Source of the DNA: Sisyra terminalis
Taxonomy: Eukaryota; Arthropoda; Insecta; Neuroptera; Sisyridae
Direction: 5' to 3'
NCBI GenBank assembly: GCA_958496175.1
Contig: OY292279.1
Coordinates: 22,258,001-22,322,000, forward strand
DNA: 64,000 nt
Shown here: piece by piece, positions 12,958 through 27,828 of the stretch
Numbering within the stretch: position 1 is the first letter of the stretch
Layout: each line of letters begins with the position of its first letter
Notes under the pieces: model-generated
Told to the model about the DNA's origin: nothing
What the model saw: only the letters and a program-made list of their open reading frames with translations
The model's database searches: none
Made by a program: the position numbers and the translations under genes

Positions 12958-13203
12958 TATTTTACAATTATGATTTGTTGTAGTTCTGAGAAATTCTTTT
13001 TAATTTTTAAATAATTGACATTTTGTTTTTTTATTTTCTGCAACGTTTTGTAGATTATTACTGCTTTTTCAAGTAACTGTAAAAATGTTATAAGACATAT
13101 TTTAAATATATAAATATTTATAAGTATATTAATAAATATAAGTATAAATAAATACAATATATAAATACATTTATTATAAGCGATTATAAATTTACATCCA
13201 ATA

Positions 13204-13245
13204 CTAGCTGAACCCGGCAAACATAGTCCTGCCAGCCAATGGTTG
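13204..13245 (-). mobile_element. Helitron 3' terminus (minus strand)
   Basis: On the minus strand the sequence runs GTTTGCCGGGTTCAGCTAG followed by T, the form of a widespread insect Helitron 3' end (CTRR before a host T). The same terminus appears at 59988. The element would extend rightward, but I cannot find its 5' TC end. A 'catcaagttaacactacat' block near 13318 recurs inverted near 13443 and may belong to it. Confidence 0.6.
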
Positions 13246-16200
13246 AATTGTTGGCCAATTCTTGAACGACCAAAAAAAAAAAAAAAATTTTTTAATTTTT
13301 ATTGAAAAGCTTAAAACATCAAGTTAACACTACATAGGGTTTTGATGGAAAATATGCGAGCGAAAAAATTTTTATTCCAGAACTCTTGAACAACAAAAAA
13401 AACACCAAAATATTCAATAGTTATTTTTTCAAAATTCCAAAAATGTAGTGCTAACTTGATTGATGTCAATTATATACGTTTGCCTATTATCCTATCGATG
13501 TATAACTAAGTGTTTGTTGTTATTAGTAGCGTATTGATAACTTATTTCCATATTTACGATAATACAATCCAAGAAGTACGATTATTTCTGAAAGTAGCTA
13601 AGTAGGCAAAAAAATTTGACTATACAATATTGTAACAATTAATTTTATTTTTTTTTTTGGCGGTAAAATATGTCCACTCCTAATAATTAATTTTAATATT
13701 AGGCCATAACTCCCATAAATCAAGGAATTAATTAAACCACTAAGCCAATTAAGGGCAGATATTCATTGTGGTGAACTGTCCAAATAGGTATGTTAAAACA
13801 TTTTTATTTGGTGAACATTCTTGTGGCGAAAAAAATTTAATCATCAATTTGTGGTTAATTTTTAATTAATTTTAAAGTTCAATCATAAATTGTCGATAAA
13901 TGTTAGAAAAATTGTAAATTTATTTGGAACGCTACTCCCTACAGTGATTTATTGCAAACATGCTACTTGAATTATTGGAATTTGGTTGAATATTAACATG
14001 AAATGTTGAAAACTTTTTTGATTATATCAAATATATATAATCCTTTTCTTTTAGTGCAATTAAATTTACAAGATTGGATGTGTAAATTGTTAAACAAAGA
14101 GTAAACAAAATCTTGTTTAAGTTGAATAATTATAATCCTTTCAGGTTTGTATTGTATACGATATGCTCAAATTAATATATTTATCATATCTATAATCTTG
14201 TTTATTTAGTCTTAAACTATGAAGGGTTTAAATCAAGGGTTTGTGGCAATTAATCACTTCCAATTGTAAACCGTAATAGAACGAAAGGATTCTAGTTAAC
14301 CAGTTGGAGTGTCTTCTTTAAAGCCATTGGATATTTATTAATGATTAATTAAGTCAGCGATAAAATATTTGAACGGGACAAACATAACGAAAGTTTCATC
14401 CTCATTGAACTATTCAATTTCCACTTACTGTTTAAGTTATTAAATCTTAGTGAAAATAAAGCGACTCCTTCATCACTCGGTGTCTTGTAAAGTTTCTACC
14501 GTCAAAATTTCTGTGTTTTAGTTCTCAACTGTACGTGGATTATTAATTTTGCAGAAGTTATATACACTTCATAATGTCGTTAAGAGAATTATTCTCTCTG
14601 GACGAAGGATATATGAATGATATGGTCCAAGGGGAGATACATAGGTTCATAAATCTGACAAAGGATAATGAGCCGCTGTCATTTCAGATCCGTTTTTTTC
14701 CTGTTTCAGGCATAGAAGAGGGTTGACGAGTAAAACTATGTTTTATTTGATACAACTGCGGCTTCGTCCCAGAAGTATTCAGATGGTTGAAGGATTTACG
14801 TACATGTAGTTACGTCCTAAATTTTAAGAATATAACATATAGCAACAGCTACGTGCAACACAAGCGATATCAGCTCATTTCTCTTCAGACTTGTGCATCG
14901 AACTGCAGCTTTTTCATTCCAATATTTCTCCCATGTCTTATCTGTTTTCGTAGCTCTATTTATTTTGTTTCGCATTCGAAACAAACTATCAATATTCTTT
15001 TTAACATATTATCCCATCCCTGCCTATCCGCCGATTTGGCTGTGGTTCTAATCGAAATAAATCAATCAATAAAAACGATGGTGTAACAGGAAAGAGGAAA
15101 CTTTGTATCATTTGGTGCACGTATTTAATGAGAAAATTTTCTCCGATTTTTTTTCACCGGTAGGGACGGTCTGAGTAATTCATTTATACTGTTGATAAAG
15201 ACGCAAAATGTTCGAGAAATAAATTAAAAAGAGTACGGCAAATAAATTTTATTTCCTACCATATATGTGTGGCAACGTTTTCTACGTTTTTCCTTGAATT
15301 TCCCGTATTTCTCTCAACTCTTTATTACGCTGCGACGATAAAGCATAAAAGCTATTGAAATGAAGAAAGTTCTTTTTATACAACACTAAATGGTTCGAAT
15401 GAAATTCGAATGAATGTGTGGAATATTTTTTTGGAATTAACTTTTATTAAGAGAATTGAATGGATTCGACTTGTTTTCTTTCCGTTTTATTTATTTAATT
15501 AATTTTTAAGAAAATATTCTACCCTATTCTTTGCTAAGCTGCATGCACCTTGCGCTTTGAAATCGTATTTCATATTTAAAACTAATTAAATAAAACATTG
15601 AATGTTAATTCATTAAATTGCATTACTTTGAATTTCAAAGTAGCTTTACCACCTATATTTTGCTAAATATGTTTGTCCTTTGTATATATCAAAAAAATAT
15701 TATTAAAAAAAAGAAGCAGTTGCATCTTATTAATAAAATAATAATATTTTTACTACGTAATTCTTTCATAAAGTATGGTATATACGGTAATGATTACAAA
15801 ATTTTCTTATAAGAATTTCCGGCACATGTTTAAAGTAAATATTAACCTATGAATACTTCCTTCAGAATTTAAAGTATCAATTGATTCACTCGGTTTATGT
15901 CCATTATTAGTTAATTTAGTTATTTTCATAGGGTTATTTGCACTAGAAAAATAATCAATTTTTTTCTTAATAATTTTTATTTGACTTTTGTACGACGTTT
16001 CGTCGCCTTTCGGGACTTTATCAAGAATGATTAAGTATCTTATAGAATCATATAATCTTGTAAAGAAAATGATAACAAAAAATTAAGCAGTTTATCTAAA
16101 GTATATGAAAACAAAACACACAAAGAAAGACGGAAGATTTGTATTATTAATTCTATTAATCCTGTGTAAGAATGGCTACAACAATAACCTATAGAATGGC

Positions 16201-19200
16201 TCAAGATGCCTATTATGAATCGATAACCGGCTATAGAAGTGCTAATGTGCTTAACACTAAATTGAATAGTCAAATGGACTTAAAATAAGCAAATAAAATC
16301 TTGAAAAAATTACATAGAAAAATTTTAAACATTAAATACATAGAAGTAGATTGTGATATTGAAATAGAAGTGGTTCAGATGAGCTACTTATTTATTATTC
16401 AAGGAGATTCCAGAATTTTACGTATCTTTAAATACAATATTAGTGAATATGCTACTTGGCTTATTATTTTGTTTAATATTTAAGTTATTGTGAAAAGCAG
16501 TCGTTATAGACTTATGTATTCTTTTGATTCTTTCTATGTTACTGGAAATTCTTATACTAGCAGGTGCTTGCATAGACTTTTATCAGCGTAATCTATTAGT
16601 GAATATTCGAAGTATCTATGCAAACAAAATAATTGAACTTTTAAATTCGATGGTTTTATAATGTCTTCGCATAAAATAACAGTATTCGATTTATGACCGG
16701 TATTTTTACTCCTGGATAGGTAAACCGTATGCTTGAGATAACTATTTAATTGAAAAAAAATTATCGACTAGATAAACTTTACACATTTCTCTAGCTTTAA
16801 CATATTATATTTTTTTGCGCCAATTGGGAATTTGAAAAAAAAAATTATTGATTTTTTTCATGTATTTTAAAACTTTATTATTAATAATATTGATATTTAA
16901 TACAAAAAACTTAAAAAAAATTTTTTTTCAATTGATTATAAACGATTAAAAATTGATAAAATTTAAAAAAAAATCACGTGACTATAAACGCGCCATGAAT
17001 GGTCACCATAGTTGTGACGTAATAATGTTATAGCTCTTTAATAACAATACAGCGTTTACAGCTATTACACGTGACTAGACAATAATATTGAAAATTTATT
17101 GCTAAAAAACGAGTCGTTAGTTGATTCCAATTAGCTATGTGTGATAAATGATTTATAAAGGCAAAGTCTGATAATATTCCTGCACTGCTTGAAACCATTT
17201 ATTTCGACGTTTGCCATCTTGGGGAACATTTAAAAACATTTTGTTAGGAGTTATTTTTGTAGTATTCGTTCATAATGGTACAAAACAAGAACGATAACTT
17301 TTAAGGTTCGACATGCTCAATATAAATTTCAATATTTAACTATCACAACAGAATTAAATCAATCAAAACAGTGTACTTATTATTTCTGTATCAACTGCAA
17401 TCATTGACAACTAACATTAGGACGTCACACGCGCTCGTGTTTGTTCGGGAGCTGTCGGCGTGTTTTCGGTACTAGATTCAAAAAATTCAAAAATTAATTT
17501 TTATTTTGAAATAACTTTTAAATTATTGCGAAAATAAAAAAATAAAAAATAGTTTTGCTATAAAACTTATATGTGATCTTTCCATTTATCACAAAAAAAA
17601 AAAAAAATTCACAAACCCAATTATAGTTGTTTTGTATAACTTTTAAGTTCTACGAGAATTCATGTTATAAACTAAATTCGAAATTTCAAAACTAAAAACT
17701 TTCTTAATAGAGCTTTTGCTTTAAATAGCGTTTTCTCAGAAAATGTGTGAATGACATTTTTGTTCTTCTAAAGCTCTTCAACGACAAGAAAACGCCAAAA
17801 TATTTTTTAACTAATTTTTACAAAAGCCAAAATGTAAAACTAATTTGAAGGACGTTATTTAACTACATTTGCATCTACATGAACTATGAAATTAAAGAAA
17901 GCGTGTTTTTAAATTGCTAATTTTCTCAAAGCTCTAATAAGACCTAGACCTTTTGTATATTTCTTTGAACATTCCCTAAATAAAGCCAAAAAATACCTAG
18001 AAAAGTTTAGGATTTAAAGTAAAAAATTGGTGATTTTATCATTGATTAATACGAATATTAACTTTAAAATGACTATAAACAAATAATCTCAAAAAATTCT
18101 ACGGTCTACATAAATTTTTTTTCATTTTCTCCATTTTATTTTCAATGATTTCCAAGATGTATCTACGTATATTCCATCATTCTATTGTATACTGCTAATT
18201 TTACCTAATAAAAGTGGCAGTTTTATTGAATAAACTTTCAATGAAATAATTAATATGCAACACCATTTCTACAGTGAAACTCTTTCCATTATTATAGGAT
18301 AATGTCAACAGCTGAAAATTGTAATTGTAACAAAATCCGTTAAACTTTGAAGGTAATTTTAAAGCAATTATTTTATCCAACAGCTTTCACTGTAATGTGA
18401 ATTACCTAGTTAATGCTGACATGGACGACATTTTGAAGTTAAGCTTTGGATAATGCATTTTAAATCCTGTTAGCTACAAAAAGCTCATTATCAACAAATA
18501 GTTGTGCAAGTTCTAGACTTAAAAGTATAGTTTAATCAATGCATAGTAACAAATGGGAAATTTCCCTGCTTCTCACTATCAAAACTAGGTTTTTGCTATA
18601 AGTTCTATGTTTGTTACTTGATGAAACTTAATTAAAGTATTTTTGATATATCGTTAATTTAAAAGAATTTTGTAAGAAGAAACTTTTAATTGTTTTTTTA
18701 TCTATCGTTTACAATGCTATTTATGTTTTATATTTTGGTTTTCATAATAATTTCAGAAACACAATAACAATAACCATAACTGACTAACAATATTCGAATA
18801 TAATGATTGATAATGTTTTCTTTTCTTTCAGATATATGTCACACTTAGTTTATAAAATTTGAGTAAAGGATAAAGTATACATTATTAATCGTCCGAAATT
18901 GGTGGGTGCACCTATGGATCTCCTATGATGTCATAGTCCATATATTGAAATCAAGATATAAACAGATCATTGAGAGATTATTTTTTAAACCAAAAATAAT
19001 TGACACAATTTTTCTCATTTTCTGTCTCAGAAAACATTGTATTAACCTAAAAATTACTCTCATTTTTTTTTCTATGGAATAGAGGTTGAATGTGTATAGT
19101 GTATATAAATATTAAGTTTTTCATAAATCATTTCAGTACTGAGTCTTTTGATACAAGTAAGAAAAACTGTTTTTTTAAACAATCAAACTATAATTGCAAT

Positions 19201-20254
19201 TTAAAGCAAGATTCAGTGAATAGTTTTCAAAAGCTTTAAAAAATATTTATTTGGCTAAAAAATTAGGAAAATTGCTTTAATTTTCAAAAAACCATATCAT
19301 GGTGTGTCCTGAAAAAAAAGTTTTTATTGAAAATTTTATTTTCGCCATCAATCACATTATATATGAAATTTGGAAACAAGTATAGTAAATAATTTTCCGA
19401 TATTTCAACAATGTTGACTAAAGCGAAAAGTGTAGAAAAGGTCATAAGACGATAACAATGAAAAATAGCGTCCAGAAAGGAATTTGGATTATTTGCGAAA
19501 GATATGTTGATACTATAATGATACGTTCATACGCCAAGTTTCAGTTTTCTATGCTTCTTAATCATGAATAAATCGAAAACAATGATTAGAAAATATTTTT
19601 TTCTAAACAGTAAGGAAACCAATTTGACTAAAATTTGGACATATTATAAATGTGTTCAAAAGCTTTGCTCAGAAAAAATAACAGTCTCAATCTTCAATTA
19701 TAAGATATTTGATGCAGATGATTTCTCTAATTTTCTGCTCCGATGACTAATTGTAATATGATTCTAAAAGATTATTTAACATACTTTTTCCATAAAAAAA
19801 TTACGAAATGTAATAAAATATACCTGGTTAATTTAAAATATTGTAAATGGATTCAATCATTAGCATTTTACTTATATGATTTTTTTTAAATACTCTTCGT
19901 GTTTTAATACATAGGTCATAGAAAAAATTCCGTGAGATTTTGAAGTTTCTATACTGTGACGTCATTTAAAAACCGACCAAATTGGTGCTCGTTTATGGCA
20001 TTTTTTTTTTAATTTTTATATGAATATGAATATTTGATTTTATCTAGTAAAGTTAAAAATTAACAGCTTTATTATATTTTGATATTAGCTGAGAACAAAT
20101 TTAAAAAATTTTAAATTATTTTAAAAATAAGATCTTTTAAGTACAAAATAATATTCCGTGCAGAAATGGACGGAACATATTTTTTTCGAAGTATTCACAA
20201 AGACGTAAAAATTGTTATTATTATTCGAAGAGAAAAATAAAAAATTGACTAGTG
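13246..20254. other. Long AT-rich intergenic stretch with unclassified repeats
   Basis: No gene is supported. Short homopolymer and AT runs are common. Blocks at about 13300-13480 and 17650-17870 resemble each other ('acaccaaaatatt'/'acgccaaaatatt' with similar flanks) and are probably copies of an unclassified repeat. Two CpG-containing patches (about 16973-17110 and 17425-17470) stand out; the first has CACGTGACTATAAACGC at one side and an inverted version at the other. A 50-residue open frame at 14574-14726 starts with a reasonable ATG but matches nothing I know. Confidence 0.45.
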
Positions 20255-20479
20255 CAGTGATACTGAACTTTATTGGAAATACTAACTTCCACCAGTTTCA
20301 TATGTGCATTCATCGAACTCTTAGTTGGAAAAATAAAATATAAGTTTTTAAAAATCAAATTATAGGTATTATAATACAAAGGTACACAAAATGAAAAAAA
20401 CCATGAAAAACTTGCCGAACCCGTGAGACTGACTTACCGAACCTCTGAGGTTCGATTGAACCCAAGTTAAAAACTAGTG
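20255..20479. mobile_element. hAT-type MITE, copy 2 (inverted relative to 8713)
   Basis: The left end is CAGTGATACTGAACTTTATT and the right end, reverse-complemented, is CACTAGTTTTTAACTTGGG. Reverse-complemented, its interior matches the 8713-8921 copy over several blocks (GTAAGTCAGTCT, GGTTCGG, CATATGAAACTGGTGGAA). It has no coding capacity. Confidence 0.6.
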
Positions 20480-20811
20480 GAACAATGAGATTTTAGTATT
20501 CAAAGGTGCTTTAAACCAAGAGTTAAGGTGCTTTAAAAACAAGAGCCCTAATTACACTATTAACTTTCATAAATTTTGAAAACAAAATTGGCTTCTAATT
20601 TCTTTGCTTATGCGTTTCCTTGATTTCCTTGCAAAGAAGAGTTAAAATATTTTACCATTTGTTGTCGCCTTATCTCCTTTCCGTCTTTCGCAATATTCTG
20701 AACTTCCAATTTAGCATTTTGATGGTTCTTTTCCATATTTTATAATAGTTAATATTCTCATTTTTAAGATTTTTTTTATTTTTAATTTTTATATCAATAT
20801 AAATAATTATA

Positions 20812-21720
20812 TTAGGTGTACCGAAAAATAATGTCCTTTTTAAGCCAATAGTCATTCAACTGCCATTTATCTGCTTATAAGTTATTTCAAAGTGGTACTA
20901 ACGACATTTTATGAATAGAGTAATTTATCAACTTAGTAAAAATTACAAAATAATTTTTATTCCAAAATATATATTAAAATGCTAAAACCAAAAGCCCGAA
21001 ATAATATAAATTCGGCATTGTATGCTCATCAAGTTTCATTGGATAGCAACGCAAAGCTGTTAGTAAAAACATTTCAATGTTGATGAATAAGTGCATTAGA
21101 TGTTCATTAATGCCAAATGAGTTATTTTAAGTTCAAATTCTATAATTTCCATTTCTCCAACTGGTACCATTGAAATATGCCAAAACTTTGAACCAATATG
21201 AAGTTAAGGGAAGAAATGGTGCCAAATGTAAAATCAAAGAGCTGTCAAATAATCCTAATGATTTTTAATCCATCGGCCAAGTACCCAAAAGTATCCAAAA
21301 ACTGTTAACAGATAAAATTCTATGCTGCAACATGGTAATGGAGGACTCCTTTGCAGAAAAAAAGCTCTGGAAAAAAACTAATTAATAAAGGGGGAGGATG
21401 ATATTGCCGTACCCACTATAACCGTCCAAAGTTATTTCATCGGATTTCTATTTATTTCAATCGTTATCATATTTACTGAATGGTAAAAAAATTGAAAGCT
21501 TAAGTGATGTTCAAAATTTAATTTTTTGATATTCTCCTTAGTTGTCCTTAGTAATCAATTGATTTTTAATAATATGGCATTAAAAATTTGTACCCTAGAT
21601 GTCAAAACGTTGATACTGTCGAGGTTGATTATATCATTGATTTAAAATCAAAATTTGCAATAAAATTTTGTTTTTTTAATTGTATATTGAAAAAACGACA
21701 ATACTTTCCGGTACCCCTAA
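20812..21720. mobile_element. Mariner-type non-autonomous element, copy A
   Basis: The left terminus TTAGGTGTACCGAAAAATAA matches the right terminus, which reads TTAGGGGTACCGGAAAGTAT when reverse-complemented. Both are flanked directly by TA (20810-20811 and 21721-21722), the target duplication of the Tc1/mariner superfamily. The TTAGG(T/G)G start is typical of mariner ends. The 909-bp interior has no transposase motif in any frame. It closely resembles the 51186-52077 copy along its whole length. Confidence 0.8.
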
Positions 21721-21722
21721 TA

Positions 21723-23706
21723 TTAGTATCTGACGAAGTCGGGAAACCAATGAAAATAATTAAGTATTCAAAAAATAATATCCTAAGAAAAAAGAATATT
21801 AATTATTGTTTCATTTTAGCTTTAGAAATCAGTATTTACAGTGTGGAATAAATAATGGCAATACTATTATTAAGCTGTTAAAATTCGTTGTATATCCCTC
21901 ATTAAATAAAACTAACAATATTTGAAACCAGTGCATTTTTTAAATTAGTTTCGAAGCTTGTTATACTTTTTTAATAATTTCACGCTGACATGTTTCCAAT
22001 GGTTATTTTATTTATTCTTCCAAGTGAATTCTATCGTAAATAGTTAAAGCAAACTGTAAGAGTGACGTAATTTCTTTGATCAAACGCTTTGGAAAAGTTT
22101 ATTTTCCCACTTACATAATGTAGAAATGTAGTGAATGCACAAGCCTTTGACATGTTGACAAGTTATTGACATGTGGTTTGTCGAATGAAAAGTGAAATAT
22201 ATTTTCAATACGATGATTTCAATATAACAAATTCCATATTGGAAAACTTTTACATTTGCCACACGTTTGACAAACTCGCATGATGATGTCAGTGAAATAC
22301 ACAAACTCATCATTTAACAGAAAACAAGATTCAATCAAAACGTTATATATTATAAGTCCCTACATATATACTTTCTTTCTTTCTTTCGATTTTGCACTAT
22401 TTTAATCTTGATTTAAAGAACGCGAGTGTTCCGATATTACGTATTTTTTCGATATTAAAAAAGTAATTATACGGAAAATATGAGCCACGTTCGTCCTTAT
22501 TTCAAATTACGTGGTCGGATAATAATTGAACGCTGCAGCCAGAATTACAATCAATGGTGGAGAGAAAAAGAAATTATAGATTTTTTCTAATAATATAGAC
22601 CAAATTGAATGTCAAACACAAGCATTTGGAAAACATTCTTCTTTATATTTATCAGATAATATAAAAGCTGCTTTCTGAAAGCTCATATCTGGCGAAATAT
22701 GATATAATGTCAAATCGTTTCAATTTCAGCGGAAAATCAATATGGTATCTTCTCGACATTAAAAATCGAAAATCATAGATTAAAAGAACGTGTTATCTGC
22801 CAATTTACTTTTAAATTTATCTCGAAATCTTATTTTTTTTTACAAATATTCAATATTAGATAATATAGCGAAGTTAATGACTGCTTCCTGTCTCAAATTA
22901 AATTTGATACGTTTAACTCAATCAACTTCAATATTAATATTGTTCCAGTTTGCTGAATATCGACGTTATTGAATTTTGTTTGCATCAGTTATTAAATATC
23001 ACAAAATTTAGTTGATCTCAAATATTTATGCATAAACCAAAATCTAACAAACTTTAAAGTTAAAATAGTTAAAATACATCACTATCATAATTTCCATTTT
23101 CACTTGAATAATTCGTGAGTTATATAATCAAGAATTATAACTTTCAATTATCTAACTTCCAATTATCAATCAACACAAAAGTTGCAAACTTTTAATAATT
23201 CCGTGACAAAAATTGATTCACAAAACTATAGTTCTCCCTTCTCCAGAAATCATATCTATTTACTTGTAGATCATTTACATTATAAGGATGAAATTTGAAA
23301 TGAGGGCGTGTTTTGTGAACCGCTATACAATAACGACAAAACAAAGGATCTCTTACCTATAATTAAGGATGAAAAAAATCAGTGCTCAAAAACATTATGT
23401 ATCATTGAAAGGTTTTTGAAAAGGATAATAATGAAGTATAAAAAAACGATGGTTGTACTTTTGTACGCGCTTTAGAAGCTATACTTATTTATCGTAATTA
23501 AAAAAAAATTTAAATCAGTGCCGTATCATCTCCCGGTAGTGCCAGAAAAGGCACATTAGTTATTAGTAGTTGGTGATAACTAAAATATAATGCAATTATA
23601 AACACAATTTTTGCTTTTACTGTCAATATAATAGGCAAATATGTGTTTAATGGCAAAGACAGAGAACGAAGAATGTAATCACATACCTGTAAGAGCAATG
23701 CAGATA
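21723..23706. other. Intergenic AT-rich DNA, no supported feature
   Basis: Only short, low-complexity open frames were seen. There is a minor tandem-like doubling of 'tgacatgt' near 22147-22175. Confidence 0.5.
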
Positions 23707-24279
23707 TCTTATATTTTAAACGAATTATTCTTGTATGTATGTATGAATGTATGTTTTTTGGTTTTTGAAAACGGCTCCGATGAAATTTTGATGAAAATTT
23801 GAAATTTAATTGAATTATGTTTTTAAAGTTTGTCTGTGTAGTTGTCTTCTATAGAAAAACGCAAATTTCCACGAAAAAAAAAATAAAAACTTGCGCCATC
23901 TGTTTATGTGTGTACATAATGGATATAGTATGTGCTGGTTTGAATATAGACTACCATATAACAGTTGGTTTCAAATTTTATTCAAATATGTATTTGTCAA
24001 ATATTTTTAAAATAAAAAACAATCTATTATCAAGTTGCATTGTCAAAACGATATTTTGAGGTTTTTTAGTTCAGATTTAAGATTTGCATTTTTTAAAAGT
24101 TTTATCTCCATAGTCAATTTTAATAAATAAAATAAATAATAATAATTATTGACCCTTATAATACGTGTTAAATATCTTTCGTTTGTATATCTAATACTTC
24201 CACATAGCTGAAACATATTTGAATGAAATTTCACAAAATTTCGTACCTCGGTAGTTGAACTCGGTCGTCCAGGTACTAA
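23707..24279 (+). mobile_element. Non-autonomous Helitron-like element, family B copy 1
   Basis: It begins with TC after a host A (TCTTATATTTTAAACGAATT) and ends GGTACTAA before T, fitting the Helitron 5' TC / 3' CTRR rule. The subterminal TTAAACGAG(C)TATTCTTGTATGTATG start followed by a 'gaaaacggctc.. gatgaaa' stretch is typical of insect Helitrons. Nearly all of its 573 bp aligns with 58922-59463. No Rep/helicase coding is present. Confidence 0.65.
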
Positions 24280-24309
24280 TAATTATGGTCTCAATTTTGA
24301 AGTAACCAA

Positions 24310-24419
24310 TTGTTGTCTTTGGTTTCAACACTCGTTTCGTTTCCATTCAACTGGCAATTTTTGCCATTTATCAGTTTTATCAGTGTTGGGCTGTTAATAT
24401 TATCTACGAAATTACTAGT
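24310..24419 (+). repeat. Four-copy CTAG-ended repeat family, copy b
   Basis: It contains 'ggtttcaacactcgtttcg', 'ccattcaactggca' and 'cagtgttgggctgt' and ends ATTACTAGT, aligning with copies a, c and d. It lies about 30 bp after the Helitron-like element at 23707. Confidence 0.5.
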
Positions 24420-27400
24420 TTTCAAATAAAAGATTAAATTAGTGGTTCATGTATCCTTTAACGACATCAATATCGACCTCCATTGTATTTTCCACTTTGT
24501 TTTTAATTTGATTCACGATTTTTTTGTTAATTCAATACTAATATAGTATTATTTGCTCATTTGTTGGGGAATTTTCATTATGGCCTGACTTTCACGCGAA
24601 TCAAATTAAAAACAAAGTGGAAAATGCAACGTTGCCAGATATTGATGTTGCTTCATGGGACATAAGCCGAATTGACAATTTATGCATAGTGTTATTTCAA
24701 AACTAATGTCGTTAAAATAATTTCATTTCTTAATTTCAAATTACTCTCTTCTTATACTGTTGCATAAACATACTACACCTCTATAATACGTATATAGCTG
24801 TATATCGGTAGATATGTTTAAGTAATTTTGTTATTTACACGTCTGGTTATTTGAAGCCATATTTTCCATTATTTGATAGGTTGGCAGCTTAATAGATTAA
24901 TACGAACGCAAATCACTCTTATAAATAATAGCTGACTATGTAATAGAAGTTGGATGCAGTCGTCAGTATGTGCTTTTTTTAATTCATATTACGCAACCCG
25001 CTTTACATTACTGTATAGCGGTTCAATTAAAATTGCTTTTTTACAAAATCTATCTATTTGGTACTAATATGACAATCTGGTAACGTAATAAAAGTTATGC
25101 TATCCAAGCAAATGAAAAGCGACAAAACGAAAATATAAAAATGTAATTATTGGTGTTTAATTTCAACAGCTAATCAATATATTTATTTGACATAATGATT
25201 ATATATATGCAGAGAAATATACGACTTATGCATAAATATATATGGAAATATTAATTAAACTGTTTATCCTCTCGTTACAATATAACAAGTATACTAATTA
25301 AAGTGCTAGAGTTATACTTTACTACCCAGCTTTCATTTAAAAGAAAAATTCAATGCAGTTAAATTTAAAAATCCTATATAAAATAACTACTAATTAACTA
25401 AAAATAAGAAATTTCAAAGTTTTCTAGATTTATCGTTAGCTTTGTTGTACGTATACCTTAAATAACAATTTAATTATTAGATATTAAAGTTGCATGGCAA
25501 TATTGATAGAAAATCTTTACTTTTATAATTTAAATTTCATTTAGAAGTATTGTGTTTCTTTAATAATATCAACGAGCAAACAATGCATACTGCTTATTTT
25601 GAAAGTATTGCAAAAGCAAAAACTATAGCTAGTTATTAGTTACTTCTTTGAGATATTATTGATGTGAAGTTTGCTCGAAATGAAAATACATTATTTCATT
25701 TTTAGCGACGAAATATAAATTTCTTACAACAAAAGCTTAGTTTTTTCACAAAAATCAAATTAAATGGAAATGTTTTCCCTTTGAATGTTGAGGTAAAATA
25801 AAAAGTTGCTTTTCAGTTGCAAATTGTTAAAATTTAATATTATATTTTATTGTTAAAACCAAAAAGTGATATTTTAACAACGAGTGGCATCGCAATTTCC
25901 TAGTGAAAATGTTTGGTTAAAGAAGTCCTTTTTCTGGAAGAATGTTTTCACTCCACATGATCTGGCGACGGTCGATCGCCTTATTTATATGCCGATTTGC
26001 AGCTTCTGGAAGGTTCCTGACATTTCTTGTAGACTCGAATGATTACTAGCTCTTTCTACTCCTCATTAGAATCTCACGGGGAATGTACTGAAACGTCTTT
26101 CGTCTCTCTTAAATTTGATTTTTGGAACTTTTGAATGTTCTAGGTCCGCAACATAATTAAGATTATTTCTTTTTACTTTTCAATTCTTTCTTTTATCGGT
26201 TTTATTTTTTATTATTTAATAAATTAAGCATTTCTTGTTTCTTTTCTTTTACTTTTCTATCCGCAATTTCGATTTCAATGCTGCTAGAAACCTTATTGTA
26301 AGTTTTGGAATGAATAATGTTCTCTTAAAAGACTGGAAACCTCAAATTAAATTCGGTTAAAGCTAAAATACGCTAGTAAACGAACATTTTTTCATTATTT
26401 TTTTTTAAAATTGAAACATTTCCGGTATTTAATTTTCTATTTAAAAGAGAATAATATTGAAATGAACAATTTGTAACGAAAATAATGAAAATAAACAATT
26501 TTATCAAACACTTTATTGATTTATTCTAAATGGAAAATCATTTTGTAAATATAGGCCATTGAAATAATGGACATTAGTTCCGTTTTTATTATTCGAATAC
26601 GTTCAATATGTGCATAAGTTTTCATTTTATTTAAGCGAAAAGAAGCAGAGAAATGCAAGGAAAAACGAGACATAAGCTAGGAAAAGGATGCTGTATAAAA
26701 TAGGAATATATGTATGTGTTTCGTAACCTTCCACTATTCCTCTCATCATTTATATGTGTGCTCTATCTTTAATATTCCCATTTATTTCCGTTTGGAAATA
26801 GGAAATAAATAGCTGCAACTTTTCGTGTTTTGTTCATGTATGTACGAACTCGTTAGGTACGTTATTGAAAAAGGTATAGGATTCTCGATGGGTTATTAAT
26901 ATGAAAAGAGGTTCATTCTTCAGTTGTGATTTTTATTTATATTTTCCTCGTTTTTTACATATTTACAGCTCCAATTGTAAATAGCATTGAAGCATTAATG
27001 GCTCAGAAGTCGCGTAAAGCTCTGTGGTTAAAAAGTAATTACTTTCGCATCAACTTGCAATTTTCTTCTGAAACAATTACAAAAACATTTAAGTTTCTAA
27101 TGCATAAAAGGGCTAATGTGGTTATGGAAAACAGTAATAATTGAACTATTTTAGTAATTTCTTTTATGTTATTATTGTGCTTTACATTAATTAAGTTTGT
27201 GCTAACTAATATATTGTGAACAGTTAAATCTTAATGATATTTACATGTGATGAAAATGATGTTCATTTCACATAGGTAGAATAGAAGGACAACGGATTTT
27301 CCACGCGAAATATTATGGGCACGTAGTTAAATATGAGAGAATAGTTGCGAAAATGATTGTTCTCTTGTGTACCAATTTTACATTGCTCTCGGCTATTATT

Positions 27401-27828
27401 AATTTTGGGAAAGTTTTGTTGCGACAACCCAAGAGCGAAAAGTATAACGTTATATTGTTGTGTGCTTAAAATTTTGAAAATTTGAATTTAACTCGCGTAT
27501 GATTAACTTTGAATTCAATTTGCTCAAAGATTATTTAATATTCAAACGTATTCTCTTGGGTGGTAGAGTTTACGGTATATGACTTAGACGTCGAAAGTTT
27601 CTTGAACAAAAATATAAAAATGAGCAATGTCTAACCGTTACTACATTTACGAATTCAAAATTTCCTAACTAATTGAAATAATGGAATAATTAATTTGTTT
27701 ATTTTTTCAATAATTTCGTTTTTTTTTTATAATCAACTATGAAAAATTGTCTTCTGCAAATGTAAAGTACTTTCACAAGTAGTATATGTAATTATACACT
27801 TTAACGCTTTGGGGTTGCACCATATTGC
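24420..27828. other. Intergenic AT-rich DNA, no supported feature
   Basis: No motif-bearing open frame, splice chain or repeat terminus was recognised on either strand. Confidence 0.5.

Noticed and set aside
14574..14726. 50-residue open frame starting MSLRELFSLDEGYMND
   Set aside because: Codon-like composition is better than its surroundings, but there is no recognised domain, no splice donor fitting a continuation and no second exon.
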